A stretch of 64,000 nt of DNA, taken from assembly GCF_028206795.1 (NCBI RefSeq), contig NZ_JAQLFJ010000004.1, positions 130,666 to 194,665 on the forward strand, given 5' to 3'. Both the position numbers and the translations under genes were made by a program. The notes beneath the pieces were generated by a model. The model did not search any database. It was not told the DNA's origin and saw only the letters and a list, made by a program, of their open reading frames with translations. Shown piece after piece: positions 8,861 to 17,752 of this stretch. Numbering within the stretch: position 1 is the stretch's first letter; each line of letters begins with the position of its first letter. This stretch comes from Collinsella aerofaciens (GTDB lineage: Bacteria > Actinomycetota > Coriobacteriia > Coriobacteriales > Coriobacteriaceae).

Positions 8861-9007
8861 ACGTTCCTCTTTTAGGTTGCAACGCAAGCATTATAAAACG
8901 CGGTAAACGCGACGAGCCGGTGGGTTGGTTTCCATTCTGTTTCGCGGCCTGCAACCGACAGGTGTATTTGCGGGTACAGGCCAAGTCGCGGCCGCGCGTC
9001 GGGGGAT

Positions 9008-9013
9008 TATACT
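9008..9013 (+). promoter_or_regulatory. Likely -10 box of the moeA-mogA promoter
   Basis: TATACT lies 58 bases before the moeA start, with no convincing -35 box at the expected place. A small GGCGC/GCGCC hairpin (9033-9051) is in the leader. No Mo-cofactor riboswitch could be recognised by eye. Confidence 0.35.
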
Positions 9014-9070
9014 GAGACAAGCATAAAGAATCGGCGCCCCTGTTGTGCGCCGTGGCATTAAGAGGTGCAT

Positions 9071-10333
9071 ATGGCAGAGAAACTCATTCCGCTGGAGGAC
9101 GCGCAGTCGATTGTTCTGTCGCACGTTGTTCCGACCGATCTCGTCGAGATTCCCGTGTGGCAGGCCGCCGGTCTTCCCTTGGCCGAGGATACCGTGGCCG
9201 ATATCGATATCTCGCCGTTTGCCAACAGCGCTATGGACGGATATGCCGTACGCGTCGCTGATCTTGTCACGGCGTCAACCGATGCGCCGGTGACGCTTTC
9301 CGTTGTCGGGCACGAGGCGGCGGGTCACGTGTTTGAGGGCACGATCGGCGCGGGCGAGACGGTGCGTATCATGACGGGTGCGCCGGTGCCGGAGGGCGCT
9401 GATGCCGTGGTGAAGTACGAGATCGTCGAGGTTCTTGACGGCGATGGCAACGAGGGCTCGCACGTGTGCTTTTCGGCACCGGTAAAGGTAGGGGAGAATG
9501 TTCGCTCTGCCGCCGAGGAGGCCCATGTCGGAGATGTCGTGATGCACACCGGCGAGGTTGTGGCTCCGGCGGGTGCGGGCCTGCTGGCAAGCGCCGGATA
9601 CGCGAGCGTGAAGGTGCACGCCGCGCCTCGCGTGGGCATCATCTCGCTGGGTACGGAGCTGGTTTCGCCAAGTGAGGTGCCGGCGCGTGGTCAGATTCGC
9701 GATTCCAATTCGTCAGCGCTGATGGCAGAGGCGCTCGATGCTGGCGCCGAGCCTGTGTTCTATGGCATTGCGCCCGACGACGAGCGGACGATATCCGAGC
9801 TCGTGCACCGCGCGGTGCGCGAGTGCGATTTTGTCATTACGAGCGGTGGCGCCTCGGCCGGAGACTGCGATTACGTGACGGCGCTTGTCCAGCGTGAAGG
9901 CGAGGTCCTGTTCGACCGCATCTCGATGCGCCCCGGCAAGGCCATCACGTTTGGCCTGCTCGGCGGCAAACCGTATCTGGGGCTTTCGGGCAATCCGGCA
10001 GCGGCGTACGTGGGTTTTGAAATGCTCGCGCGCCCGGCGATTCGCAAGATGCGTGGCTTTGCCGTGGGTGCGCGTCCCGTGCAGCAGGCGACGCTCACGC
10101 ACGGCGTGAAAAAGCGCCAGGACCGACGCTTCTTCGATCGCGCCACGGTTTTGCGCGACCCCGAGACCGGTGAGCTGTTGGTGACCGAGGCCAAGACGCA
10201 GAATTCGGCGCTGCTCGGCACGATGCAGCGGTCCAACTGCCTGCTGCGTATTGACGAAGGACCGTGCGAGCTCAAGGCGGGCGACGTCGTGGGTGTCGTG
10301 CGTGTCGACCTGCCCGAGGGCACGGTGTTGTAG
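9071..10333 (+). CDS. moeA: Molybdopterin molybdenumtransferase MoeA
   Basis: 420 residues. MoeA inserts molybdate into adenylated molybdopterin to give active Mo cofactor. Visible motifs: the N-terminal segment with FANSAMDGYAVR (50-61), TGAPVPEGADAVV (102-114), the MoCF-domain SGGASAGD (258-265), then MRPGKAITFG and GLSGNPAAAYVGF. The C-terminal beta-barrel domain IV ends the protein. ATG 9071 with AGAGG 5 bases upstream is preferred to the in-frame GTG 6 bases earlier. mogA follows 10 bases after the stop. The modABC transporter and several Mo enzymes in the window explain the demand for it. Confidence 0.95.
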   Translation: MAEKLIPLEDAQSIVLSHVVPTDLVEIPVWQAAGLPLAEDTVADIDISPFANSAMDGYAVRVADLVTASTDAPVTLSVVGHEAAGHVFEGTIGAGETVRIMTGAPVPEGADAVVKYEIVEVLDGDGNEGSHVCFSAPVKVGENVRSAAEEAHVGDVVMHTGEVVAPAGAGLLASAGYASVKVHAAPRVGIISLGTELVSPSEVPARGQIRDSNSSALMAEALDAGAEPVFYGIAPDDERTISELVHRAVRECDFVITSGGASAGDCDYVTALVQREGEVLFDRISMRPGKAITFGLLGGKPYLGLSGNPAAAYVGFEMLARPAIRKMRGFAVGARPVQQATLTHGVKKRQDRRFFDRATVLRDPETGELLVTEAKTQNSALLGTMQRSNCLLRIDEGPCELKAGDVVGVVRVDLPEGTVL

Positions 10334-10343
10334 GAGGAAGACT

Positions 10344-10823
10344 ATGGAGTTGAAGATTTCGATCGTGACGTGCTCGGATACGCGCGATCTTGCTCAGGAC
10401 GAGGCTGGAGCCGCACTCGAGGAACTTATCAAGGCGCAGGGCTGGACGGTCGTCTCACATGTGGTCGTGCGCGACGACGCCAGCGAGATCGGTGATGCCA
10501 TTGTGGAAGCTGCCGATGAGTGCCACGCCAATGTCGTGCTCACCTGTGGCGGCACGGGACTTTCGATGCGCGACGTGACGCCCGAGGCGACGCGTGCCGT
10601 CTGCGACCGCGATGTGCCGGGTATTGCAGAGGCAATCCGTGCGTACTCCATGACCAAGACGCGCCGCGCTATGCTCTCGCGCGCTATTTGCATGCAACGA
10701 GGTCATACGCTTGTCGTAAACTTTCCCGGTTCTACGAAGGCCGCCCGCGAAAGCTGGGAGGCCATAGCAGACCAGCTGGAGCATGCGGCTCAGATGACAG
10801 CGGGCGGCGGACATACCAACTAA
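10344..10823 (+). CDS. mogA: MogA/MoaB family molybdopterin adenylyltransferase
   Basis: 159 residues, the MoCF fold alone. It adenylates molybdopterin before Mo insertion by MoeA. The core motif TCGGTGLSMRDVTPEAT is at 67-83, and the MSRAICMQRGHTLVVNFPGS-like C-terminal region is present. TAGGAGGAAGACT supplies a strong ribosome site that overlaps the moeA stop, so the two are translated from one message. MogA and MoaB cannot be separated reliably by eye. A terminator follows. Confidence 0.92.
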   Translation: MELKISIVTCSDTRDLAQDEAGAALEELIKAQGWTVVSHVVVRDDASEIGDAIVEAADECHANVVLTCGGTGLSMRDVTPEATRAVCDRDVPGIAEAIRAYSMTKTRRAMLSRAICMQRGHTLVVNFPGSTKAARESWEAIADQLEHAAQMTAGGGHTN

Positions 10824-10836
10824 GCGGTTTACCTGC

Positions 10837-10873
10837 GGCGGGGCGACCTGAACGGCTGCTCCGCCTTTGTTTT
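10837..10873 (+). terminator. Terminator after mogA
   Basis: GGCGGGGC (10837-10844) pairs with GCTCCGCC (10858-10865), followed by TTTGTTTT. Confidence 0.65.
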
Positions 10874-10912
10874 CCGCCGAAGCGACGCCGAGGTGCACGG
10901 CAACTCGAAACT

Positions 10913-10966
10913 ATATTCTCTGGCGAGAATAATTTCTCACTATCATTATTCTCGCAGAAGTATAAT
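10913..10966 (+). promoter_or_regulatory. Operator-like palindrome and -10 box upstream of modA
   Basis: GCGAGAATAAT (10923-10933) and ATTATTCTCGC (10945-10955) form a perfect 11-bp inverted repeat around TTCTCACTATC. A smaller ATTCTC-TGGC-GAGAAT overlaps its left arm. TATAAT at 10961-10966 follows at once. The palindrome covers the space where the -35 box would be, so it is well placed for a repressor of the molybdate transporter. The regulator is unknown. Confidence 0.65.
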
Positions 10967-11026
10967 CTGATTGCAGTTTAAAGCCCGCGGTGGGGTACCC
11001 GGGCACAAGGTCCGAAAGGGTTGAAT

Positions 11027-11902
11027 ATGTTCGATATGGTTTCACGCCGCGGTTTTGTCTCGCTTTCTGCTGCCGCTGCCGCCGGCTTTGGCCTTGCTGG
11101 CTGCTCGGGCAACAAGACGTCCGAGCCCGCTGGTTCCGATGCCGGCTCCGCCAAGTCTTCCTCTAAGAAGAAGGCTGTCGAGCTGCAGGTCTTTGCCGCC
11201 AACTCGCTCGAGAAGGCTCTGCCCGAGGTTCAGGAGCTCTACACCGAGCAGACCGGTACCACGTTTGCCGACACGCAGTTCAAAGCGTCCGGCGACCTTG
11301 TCGAGCAGATGCGCGCCGGTGCTGCGGTCGACGTGCTCATCACCGCTTCCAAGGGCACCATGGACGACGCCGAGGCCGCCGAGCTCGTCGACGCCGACAC
11401 CCGTGAGGATATGTTCGTCAACGATCTCGTGATCATTCGCGCCGAGGGCTCCGACACCAAGGTCGAGGTCATCGCCGACGTCGCGAATCTGGACGGCAAG
11501 ATCGCCATCGGCGACGCCAAGACCGTTCCCGCCGGCAAGTACGCCAACCAGGCCCTGGCCTCCGTGGGCCTCTACACCGGCACCGAGGGCGACGATGGCG
11601 AGTATGCTCCCGAGATCGCCGACAAGGTGGCCCTGGCCGACAAAGTTGGTACCGCCGCCGCCTATGTGTCCACAGGCGACTGCGTGGCCGGTTTTGTCTA
11701 CAGCTCCGATATCTTCCGCTACGACGGTATCGAGGAGGCCTTCGTGTGCCCCGAGGATTCGCACAAGCCCATCGTGTACCCGGGTGCCGTTGCCGAGAGC
11801 TCCGAGCACGCCGACGAGGCCAAGGCGTTTATCGACTTTTGCCTGACCAACAAGAAGGCTCAGAAGATTTGGGCTAAGTACGGCTTTGAGCTTTCCGAGT
11901 AG
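11027..11902 (+). CDS. modA: Molybdate ABC transporter substrate-binding lipoprotein
   Basis: 291 residues. It binds molybdate or tungstate outside the membrane and hands it to ModB. The N-terminus has a twin-arginine-like SRRGF (6-10), an alanine-rich hydrophobic core and a lipobox LAGC with the lipidated Cys at 26. The mature protein begins the ModA fold with LQVFAANSLEKALPEV, where the Ala-Ala-Asn-Ser turn is the usual oxyanion contact. GAAAGGG precedes ATG 11027. A terminator-like hairpin separates it from modB, which would give more binding protein than permease. Confidence 0.93.
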   Translation: MFDMVSRRGFVSLSAAAAAGFGLAGCSGNKTSEPAGSDAGSAKSSSKKKAVELQVFAANSLEKALPEVQELYTEQTGTTFADTQFKASGDLVEQMRAGAAVDVLITASKGTMDDAEAAELVDADTREDMFVNDLVIIRAEGSDTKVEVIADVANLDGKIAIGDAKTVPAGKYANQALASVGLYTGTEGDDGEYAPEIADKVALADKVGTAAAYVSTGDCVAGFVYSSDIFRYDGIEEAFVCPEDSHKPIVYPGAVAESSEHADEAKAFIDFCLTNKKAQKIWAKYGFELSE

Positions 11903-11932
11903 TGCGGTAGAGCACTGGATAACGATATCCTT

Positions 11933-11968
11933 GAGGGCGGGCGTTCTTGCGATCGCCCGCCCTTTTTA
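11933..11968 (+). terminator. Hairpin between modA and modB
   Basis: AGGGCGGGCG pairs with CGCCCGCCCT around TTCTTGCGAT and is followed by TTTTT. As modB and modC lie directly downstream, it is probably a partial attenuator rather than an operon end. Confidence 0.75.
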
Positions 11969-12020
11969 GATAGAAGCGGCGTACCCACAGCGCCGTTACC
12001 GTGTGTTTGAGGAGTCGCCC

Positions 12021-13502
12021 GTGTCAAGAAAAACGATTCGCCTGCTGGCTGTGCTGGCTGCGGTCCTGTGCGCGCTGATCGCGCGGCCCGGAGTTGCCCG
12101 GGCCGAGGCGCTCTTCACCACCGCCGATGGGTGCCAGGCGACCGAAGATTCCGCGCTTATCGATGGTGTCGGGTTTGGCCTCAACGCGTTTGAGCGCAAT
12201 GCCAAGGGCACGTCCCGTTCGTTTGCGGGTCAGCCCGAGGGCTATCGATTTCTCATTTACAAGAAGACGACCCTCGTGACGGTGACGACGCCCGAGAACA
12301 TCGTGGTCTGGGTCGACGCCCATGCCGCCAAAGACGCGGGGTTCGACATCTCAAAGGCAGATGACCAAAAGGCGCTCAAGAAGATGCTCGTAGGGCTCGA
12401 CAAGTCGCACTCCATGGGTGGGGCGTTGCTGGAGGACTCTAAGCTCGAATGGGTCTTTACCTCGGATAACGCGCTGGTGCAGGGCGATTACCGCTATCAG
12501 TTTAAGGTGAAGGGCGGCAACGGCGATTACTACACGGTGGTGAATGCCGCCGACGCCGCGAATGTCGAGCTTGACTTGGGTGACGGCGTCCTGTGGAGTG
12601 ATAATGCCGCCCTCGTGCGGTATGCGGACGTGTCGACGACGATGCCGCCGTCGCTGGCGGAGCGCGCCGCAGTCTTCTTTGGTGGTATCGACTACCGTCC
12701 GTTTTGGGTGTCTATCAAAACGAGCGGCCTCGCCCTAGTGATTGCCTTTGCACTGGGCCTGTTTGCCGCGTGGAAGACTATGGGTACCTCGAGTCGCATC
12801 AAGGGCCTGCTCGATTCGGTCTTTACGATTCCTATGGTGCTGCCGCCCACGGTCTGCGGCTTTTTGCTCCTCATGCTGTTTGGCCGCTCGACCGGGGTGG
12901 GCCGGTGGCTCATCGCGCACGGCATCTCGATCGTCTTTACCTGGCCCGCGGCGGTCATTTCGGCCGTCGTTGTGTCGTTTCCGCTGGTCTACCGCACGGC
13001 GCTCGGAGCCTTCGAGAGCCTCGACACGCAGATGCTCGATGCGGCGCGCACGCTTGGCTGGTCCGAGCGTCGCATCTTTACCAAGCTTATGATGCCGCTT
13101 GGCTGGCCCTCGATTGCCGCCGGCACGGTGCTCGCCTTCGCGCGTGCCATGGGCGAGTTTGGCTGCACCCTGTTCTTTGCGGGCAACTACGCCGGCATTA
13201 CCCAGACCATCCCCATCGCCATCTACTTTGAGTGGATGGGCGGCAACACGTCGGTGGCCCTCTTTTGGGTCGTGGTCGTAATTGCGTTCAGTTTCCTGGT
13301 CATCCTATTCATCAACATGTACACGGCGCATTCGCAAAAGTATCGCGAGCGCGGCCTGTCCCGCGCGGAGCGCAAGCAGGCCAAGCAGCTGGGCGGCCAG
13401 ACCGATTCGCTCGACCCAGTCGGCGGAGATGCGCTGCGTATCGATCGCGAGGCGTTGGCCGAGCTTATGCGCGATGACACGGTCGCAAAGGGAGGTCGAT
13501 AA
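12021..13502 (+). CDS. modB: Molybdate ABC transporter permease with extra N-terminal extracytoplasmic domain
   Basis: 493 residues, about twice a normal ModB (about 225). Residues 1-27 form a signal peptide ending ARAEA. Residues 28 to about 220 are a hydrophilic domain I do not recognise, with a strand-rich region around LIYKKTTLVTVTTPENIVVWV. From about 230 the ModB/CysT permease begins, with the EAA loop near LDAARTLGWSERRIFTKLMMPLGWPS and the conserved RAMGEFG. A charged tail of 45 residues ends the protein. GTG 12021 is chosen because GAGGAG lies 6 bases upstream. modC begins 3 bases after the stop. Confidence 0.9.
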   Translation: MSRKTIRLLAVLAAVLCALIARPGVARAEALFTTADGCQATEDSALIDGVGFGLNAFERNAKGTSRSFAGQPEGYRFLIYKKTTLVTVTTPENIVVWVDAHAAKDAGFDISKADDQKALKKMLVGLDKSHSMGGALLEDSKLEWVFTSDNALVQGDYRYQFKVKGGNGDYYTVVNAADAANVELDLGDGVLWSDNAALVRYADVSTTMPPSLAERAAVFFGGIDYRPFWVSIKTSGLALVIAFALGLFAAWKTMGTSSRIKGLLDSVFTIPMVLPPTVCGFLLLMLFGRSTGVGRWLIAHGISIVFTWPAAVISAVVVSFPLVYRTALGAFESLDTQMLDAARTLGWSERRIFTKLMMPLGWPSIAAGTVLAFARAMGEFGCTLFFAGNYAGITQTIPIAIYFEWMGGNTSVALFWVVVVIAFSFLVILFINMYTAHSQKYRERGLSRAERKQAKQLGGQTDSLDPVGGDALRIDREALAELMRDDTVAKGGR

Positions 13503-13505
13503 GCC

Positions 13506-14576
13506 ATGTCGCTCGTTCTGGATATCAAAAAGCGCTATCCCGGCTTTACTCTCGACATGCAGCTCGAGGCCGGCGAGGAGCGCGTGGCGCTGCTGGGCGC
13601 CTCGGGTTGTGGCAAGAGCTGTACGCTGCGCTGCATTGCCGGTGTGGAGACGCCTGACGAGGGCAAGATCGTCGTCAACGGCGTGACCTTTTTTGACTCG
13701 GCGGCGGGCATCAACCTGTCGCCCCAGGCGCGCAAATGCGCCCTGCTGTTCCAAAACTATCAGCTGTTTCCCAACATGACGGTGGCCGATAACGTATGTG
13801 CCGGTGTAAAGGGCGCGGGCGATGCCGCCGCGCGCAAAAAGCTCGCCGAGCGCTATCTGAGCATTTTCGGTCTAGCCGATTTTGCCGACCGCTATTCCGC
13901 ACGACTTTCGGGCGGTCAGCAGCAACGTGTGGCGCTTGCGCGCATGGTGGCGGCGCATCCGGGCATCTTTATGTTCGACGAGCCCATGAGTGCGCTCGAT
14001 GCGTACCTCAAGAGCGCCCTCGAGCAGAATATGCTCGACCTGTTCGATGTCTGCAACCGCACCGTGCTCTACGTGAGCCACGATATCGACGAGGCATGTC
14101 GCCTGTGCCAGCGTATCTGCGTGATGCACGATGGGCATGTTGAGGAGATCGGCTCCGTCGAGGACGTGGTCCGCCGTCCGCAGACGCTGGCGGCACTGCG
14201 CCTGACGGGGTGCAAGAACACAAGCCGGGCGCGCAAGGTCGGCGACGAGGAAGTCGAGGCTCTCGACTGGGGCATGAGCTTTAACGTGGGTCGCGAGGTT
14301 CCCGATACTGTGGCGTTCCTGGGCATTCGCGCAAGCTACTTCCATGTTGACAATCGCGCTGAGCGGGGGCGCAACAGCTATGATTTGCACGTGGCCCGTG
14401 TGAGCGATTCGCGCTTTGAGCGGCTGGTATTGCTGGACGTGCCGCGCGCTGATGCGCCCACGCGTCTGCAGTGGAAGGTCAACAAAGTGAACGTTGCTGC
14501 CGACGGGCTGCCGCAAGCAGGCGAGACGCTGCGCATGCACTTCGATGCGAGTAGGATCCACCTGGTTTGTCGATAG
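13506..14576 (+). CDS. modC: Molybdate ABC transporter ATP-binding protein
   Basis: 356 residues. Walker A GASGCGKS is at 31-38, the Q-loop lies in LLFQNYQLFPNMTVADNV, the signature LSGGQQQRVALARMVA is near 136, Walker B is IFMFDEPMSALD and the H-loop is YVSHDIDEA. The C-terminal 120 residues replace the classic MOP regulatory domain with a beta-rich segment that still ends in a TOBE-like strand pattern (LRMHFDASRIHLV). Together with modA and modB it makes a complete importer. The last modB codons and the modC start are nearly contiguous, which indicates coupled translation. Confidence 0.92.
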   Translation: MSLVLDIKKRYPGFTLDMQLEAGEERVALLGASGCGKSCTLRCIAGVETPDEGKIVVNGVTFFDSAAGINLSPQARKCALLFQNYQLFPNMTVADNVCAGVKGAGDAAARKKLAERYLSIFGLADFADRYSARLSGGQQQRVALARMVAAHPGIFMFDEPMSALDAYLKSALEQNMLDLFDVCNRTVLYVSHDIDEACRLCQRICVMHDGHVEEIGSVEDVVRRPQTLAALRLTGCKNTSRARKVGDEEVEALDWGMSFNVGREVPDTVAFLGIRASYFHVDNRAERGRNSYDLHVARVSDSRFERLVLLDVPRADAPTRLQWKVNKVNVAADGLPQAGETLRMHFDASRIHLVCR

Positions 14577-15005
14577 CGCCGGGTAATGCTGTCGGGGATA
14601 TAAGCCTCGGCGGCTTTGTCTTGCCGCTTGCCGAATGAGGGATGACAGACTCTTATCAATCAAGATAATTATTTATTAAACGACGGCACGCGAGGCTGTC
14701 GTACGAATGTCAACGGTGTTCGTCTGGACGATGACCGCTGATATAGTTGACCTTGACTGGTTAAGGAGGGTGCGCACATGCCGCAGACGACATACATTCG
14801 CCGCGTTGCCGCGCGCGCCCTCTATATGGCTCGGAGTCGCATATGAGCAGGTATGTTCACGGCTCCGGGAGAGACGACGCACAACTAAATAACCGATCGC
14901 AAGGCAGGTTCCCCAAAATTCCGGGTTTACGCGCGGTTGGGTTTTCGCCCCCCACCGTGCAGCAATACCGTAGCTATTCATTTTTGGTTCGAGAGGGGAA
15001 CCGCC
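14577..15005 (+). other. Long leader region before the double-cubane operon
   Basis: The 429 bases between modC and the next large gene contain an A+T-rich block (about 14650-14685, possible promoter), a small ORF with a near-consensus ribosome site (separate entry) and a GC-rich stretch without visible terminator. I see no known riboswitch core. The long untranslated distance suggests regulation of the operon starting at 15006. Confidence 0.4.
14778..14846 (+). CDS. Possible leader peptide of 22 residues
   Basis: MPQTTYIRRVAARALYMARSRI is preceded by TTAAGGAGGGTGCGCAC, one of the best Shine-Dalgarno sequences in the window. It ends with TGA 159 bases before the double-cubane protein gene. 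The peptide is basic (five Arg) with alternating hydrophobic residues and matches nothing I know. It could be a leader peptide controlling the downstream operon, a small membrane-active peptide, or chance; the ribosome site is the main argument for it. Confidence 0.4.
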   Translation: MPQTTYIRRVAARALYMARSRI

Positions 15006-16289
15006 ATGGCTGAAGAATTCGATTTCCATCCGATGTGGGAGAGCCTCGGCATGAATCTTGCCGACCACGACATGCTGCTGGGCGCCGTGGGCCAGATGTA
15101 CGGGGATATGTTCCTGACGCAGAACAATCGCCCCAAGTCCACGTCCTACCTTGATTTTGTTGCCACCAACATCCACAGCGGCCGCATTAAGGAGATGCTC
15201 GACAAGAAGGAGGCCGGCGAGGCCACCAAGATCGTCGGTTCGTTCTGCGTGTATGTGCCCGAGGAGATTGTGCTCGCCTGCGACGGTATTCCCGTGGGCC
15301 TGTGCTCGGGTGCCGACTGGGCAACGGACAAGGTCGAGGAGCACCTGCCGCGCAACACCTGTCCGCTCATCAAGAGCTTTGCCGGCTTTAAGCTGGGCGA
15401 GGTCTGCCCCTACATTGAGTCGAGTGACCTGGTGGTAGGCGAGAACACCTGCGATGGCAAGAAGAAGGCCTACGAGTTCTTTGCAACGCAAAAGAACATG
15501 TACGTCATGGATATTCCCAACGTGCACGACGAGTCTACGCTCGTGACCTGGAAGGCCGAGGTCAAGAAGCTCGCCGCCAAGATCGAGGAAGAGTGCGGCG
15601 TCAAGATTACGCCCGAGCGTCTGAAGGCTGCCGTCCACGCCGTCAATGAGAAGCGCCGCGCCTTGCAGCGCCTCGCTGCCACGCGCGCTGCCGACCCGGC
15701 GCCCATCAGTGGTCTCGACAGCCTGCTGACCGTTCAGGCCGCCTTTATGGACGACACGCCGCGTCTGACCGGAGCCATCAATGATATGGCGGCTGAGTGC
15801 GAGCAGCGTGTCGAGGCCGGCGAGGGCGTGGCGCCCAAGGGGACCAAGCGTATCCTGTACACCGGCACGCCCATGGCCGTGCCCAACTGGAAGCTGTTCA
15901 ACCTCATCGAGAAGGCCGGCGGCGTTGTGGTGGGCGAGGAGTCCTGCACGGGCTCGCGCTACTACAAGGATCTGGTTGACGAGTCCGGTGAGACGGTTGA
16001 CGAGATGCTCGATGCCATCGCCGAGCGCTACTTTAAGATCAACTGTGCCGTCTTTACGCCCAACGACCAGCGTATGAAGGATATTGTCCAGATGGCCAAG
16101 GACCTGCATGCCGACGGTATCGTCGACGTGGCCCTGCAGTTCTGCACGCTTTACGAGATGGAGTCGTTTGTCGTGGAGAAGGCCGCCGAGGAAGCCGGCA
16201 TTCCGTTTATGCACATCACGACCGACTACGCCGGCGAGGATGCAGGCCAACTGCAAACCAGGATCGAGGCTTTCTTGGAAACCATTTAG
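15006..16289 (+). CDS. Double-cubane cluster protein / 2-hydroxyacyl-CoA dehydratase family, paralogue 1
   Basis: 427 residues of the HgdB/FldB superfamily. The segment [14 protein letters not shown] and the [12 protein letters not shown] motif are the pattern of YjiM-type double-cubane cluster proteins (DCCP), which hold an [8Fe-9S] cluster and reduce small molecules at very low potential. Conserved cysteines occur near residues 80-100, around 118, 135 and 147. Compared with paralogue 2 it has about 40 extra N-terminal residues. GAGAGGGGAACCGCC precedes the ATG. The physiological substrate of DCCPs is not known, and a true dehydratase role is less likely because no CoA-transferase or second conventional subunit is nearby. 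Confidence 0.85.
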   Translation: MAEEFDFHPMWESLGMNLADHDMLLGAVGQMYGDMFLTQNNRPKSTSYLDFVATNIHSGRIKEMLDKKEAGEATKIVGSFCVYVPEEIVLACDGIPVGLCSGADWATDKVEEHLPRNTCPLIKSFAGFKLGEVCPYIESSDLVVGENTCDGKKKAYEFFATQKNMYVMDIPNVHDESTLVTWKAEVKKLAAKIEEECGVKITPERLKAAVHAVNEKRRALQRLAATRAADPAPISGLDSLLTVQAAFMDDTPRLTGAINDMAAECEQRVEAGEGVAPKGTKRILYTGTPMAVPNWKLFNLIEKAGGVVVGEESCTGSRYYKDLVDESGETVDEMLDAIAERYFKINCAVFTPNDQRMKDIVQMAKDLHADGIVDVALQFCTLYEMESFVVEKAAEEAGIPFMHITTDYAGEDAGQLQTRIEAFLETI

Positions 16290-16304
16290 GGGTATCCGTT
16301 CCGG

Positions 16305-16406
16305 CGGCTTCCCCAGGCACCCGATCTTGCCGTTCAAACCGTCGCTTACGTACCAAAATACGCGGCGTTCCTCTTTCACGGCAACCTCGGGCTCCTGGGA
16401 AAGCCG
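16305..16406. repeat. Long hairpin element, family 3, copy 1
   Basis: CGGCTTCCCCAGG (16305-16317) pairs with CCTGGGAAAGCCG (16394-16406). Inner helices are CCCGA/TCGGG, TTGCCGT/ACGGCAA and an apical hairpin near TTACGTACC and ATACGCGGCG. A homologous element with compensated stems lies at 17601-17710. It fills the gap between the two double-cubane genes. Confidence 0.8.
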
Positions 16407-16443
16407 TTTCCTCGGTTGGTCAAAAAGTTTGTTAAGGAGTTAT

Positions 16444-17607
16444 ATGTCGGAAAATATGGAGCAGCCGTTGCCCAGAACGTTTGAGGAGTTCAACGAGCAG
16501 CGTAAGGCGGCGTTTATTCGCGTTAAGGATTACAAGCAGGCCGGCAACCGTCTGATCGGTTTCTTGTGCAGCTACACACCGCTCGAGATCACCGATGCCG
16601 CGGGCGCGGCGACGGTGGCGCTGTGCGGTACGTCCGACGAGGTGATCCCCGATGCCGAGAAGGTGCTGCCGGCAAACCTGTGCCCGCTCATCAAGTCGAC
16701 CTACGGATTTGCCTACTCGCAAAAGTGCCCGTTTACGTACTTTAGCGACATGATCATCGGTGAGACCACCTGCGACGGCAAAAAGAAGATGTACGAGCTC
16801 CTCAACGAGCTCAAGCGCACGCACATCCTGCATCTTCCGCAGGGCCGCGATCGCGCCTACGAGCGTGAGGGCTGGTACGAGGAATGCCGCATGCTCAAGG
16901 AGGAGCTCGAGAACTTCTACGGCATCACGATTACCGACGATGACCTGCGCGCTGCCGTTCGTCGTCGAAACCGCCTGCGTGCCGCGCAGCTGGAGATGTT
17001 TGCGCTGCAGGCCAACCAGCCGGCGGCCATGAGCGGCGTCGACCTGATGAGCACCATGTTCGCTGGTACGTTCAGCTTTGATATCGAGGCCTATACGGAG
17101 CAGCTGGAGCAAAAGGTTGCCAGGCTGCACGAAGCCTACGACGCGGGTGAGCGCCCGGTCGCGGCGGATGCCAAGCGCATCCTGATCACCGGTTGCCCGG
17201 TGGGCGGCGTGATCAACAAGATCGGTCGCACCATCGAGTCCAACGGCGGCGTGGTCGTGTGCATGGACGACTGCTCGGGCGAGCGCACGGCGGCCATGAT
17301 GATCGATCCGGATGCGCCCGATATCCTGCGCGCCATTGCCGATCGCTACCTGGACATTAACTGCTCGGTCATGACGCCAAACGACGGTCGTATGGAAAAC
17401 ACACTGGTCATGTGCGAGAAGTACCACGTCGATGGCGTTGTCGAGAGCGTGCTGCAGGCGTGCCACACCTTCAACGTTGAGAGTGCTCGTATGCAGGAGG
17501 CCATTGAGGGTGCGGGCATTCCGTACATGAAGATCGAGACCGACTATAGCAATGGCGACATGGGTCAGATCGAGACCCGAATCGCCGCCTTTATCGAGAC
17601 GCTCTAG
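16444..17607 (+). CDS. Double-cubane cluster protein (YjiM-like), paralogue 2
   Basis: 387 residues, close to E. coli YjiM (about 383). Motifs: [16 protein letters not shown] near 40-55, [40 protein letters not shown], and the C-terminal domain with [17 protein letters not shown] and MDDCSGERT. These cysteines fit ligands of the double-cubane [8Fe-9S] cluster. AAGGAGTTAT precedes ATG 16444. It is separated from paralogue 1 by a hairpin element and is followed by another copy, then the activator gene. Two paralogues might form a heterodimer like the two subunits of classic dehydratases; this is inference. Confidence 0.87.
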   Translation: MSENMEQPLPRTFEEFNEQRKAAFIRVKDYKQAGNRLIGFLCSYTPLEITDAAGAATVALCGTSDEVIPDAEKVLPANLCPLIKSTYGFAYSQKCPFTYFSDMIIGETTCDGKKKMYELLNELKRTHILHLPQGRDRAYEREGWYEECRMLKEELENFYGITITDDDLRAAVRRRNRLRAAQLEMFALQANQPAAMSGVDLMSTMFAGTFSFDIEAYTEQLEQKVARLHEAYDAGERPVAADAKRILITGCPVGGVINKIGRTIESNGGVVVCMDDCSGERTAAMMIDPDAPDILRAIADRYLDINCSVMTPNDGRMENTLVMCEKYHVDGVVESVLQACHTFNVESARMQEAIEGAGIPYMKIETDYSNGDMGQIETRIAAFIETL

Positions 17608-17710
17608 CTTCCTCAGGCACCGGATCTTGCCCCTCAAACCGTCGCTTGCGTACCAAAGTACGCTGCGCTCCTCTTTCGGGGCAATCTCCGGCACCTGAGA
17701 AACCTAGAGC
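17601..17710. repeat. Long hairpin element, family 3, copy 2
   Basis: GCTCTAG pairs with CTAGAGC, CTCAGGCACCGGA with TCCGGCACCTGAG, TTGCCCC with GGGGCAA, and TTGCGTAC-CAAA-GTACGCTG forms the tip. The central part matches copy 1 (16305-16406), while the stems differ by paired changes. The stop codon of the preceding gene is inside the left arm. Confidence 0.8.
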
Positions 17711-17752
17711 TAAGGCGCCTGAACGCTTTGATGTTTAGATTGGGAGTGAGCC

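Noticed and set aside
14707..14892. 61-codon open frame upstream of the double-cubane genes
   Set aside because: It lacks a ribosome site and recognisable sequence; the 22-codon frame within the same region has a far better start.
15006..17607. Classic 2-hydroxyglutaryl-CoA or lactoyl-CoA dehydratase
   Set aside because: The CDGKKK motif and YjiM-like length favour double-cubane proteins, and no CoA-transferase or acyl-CoA dehydrogenase is in the neighbourhood. The alternative is not fully excluded.
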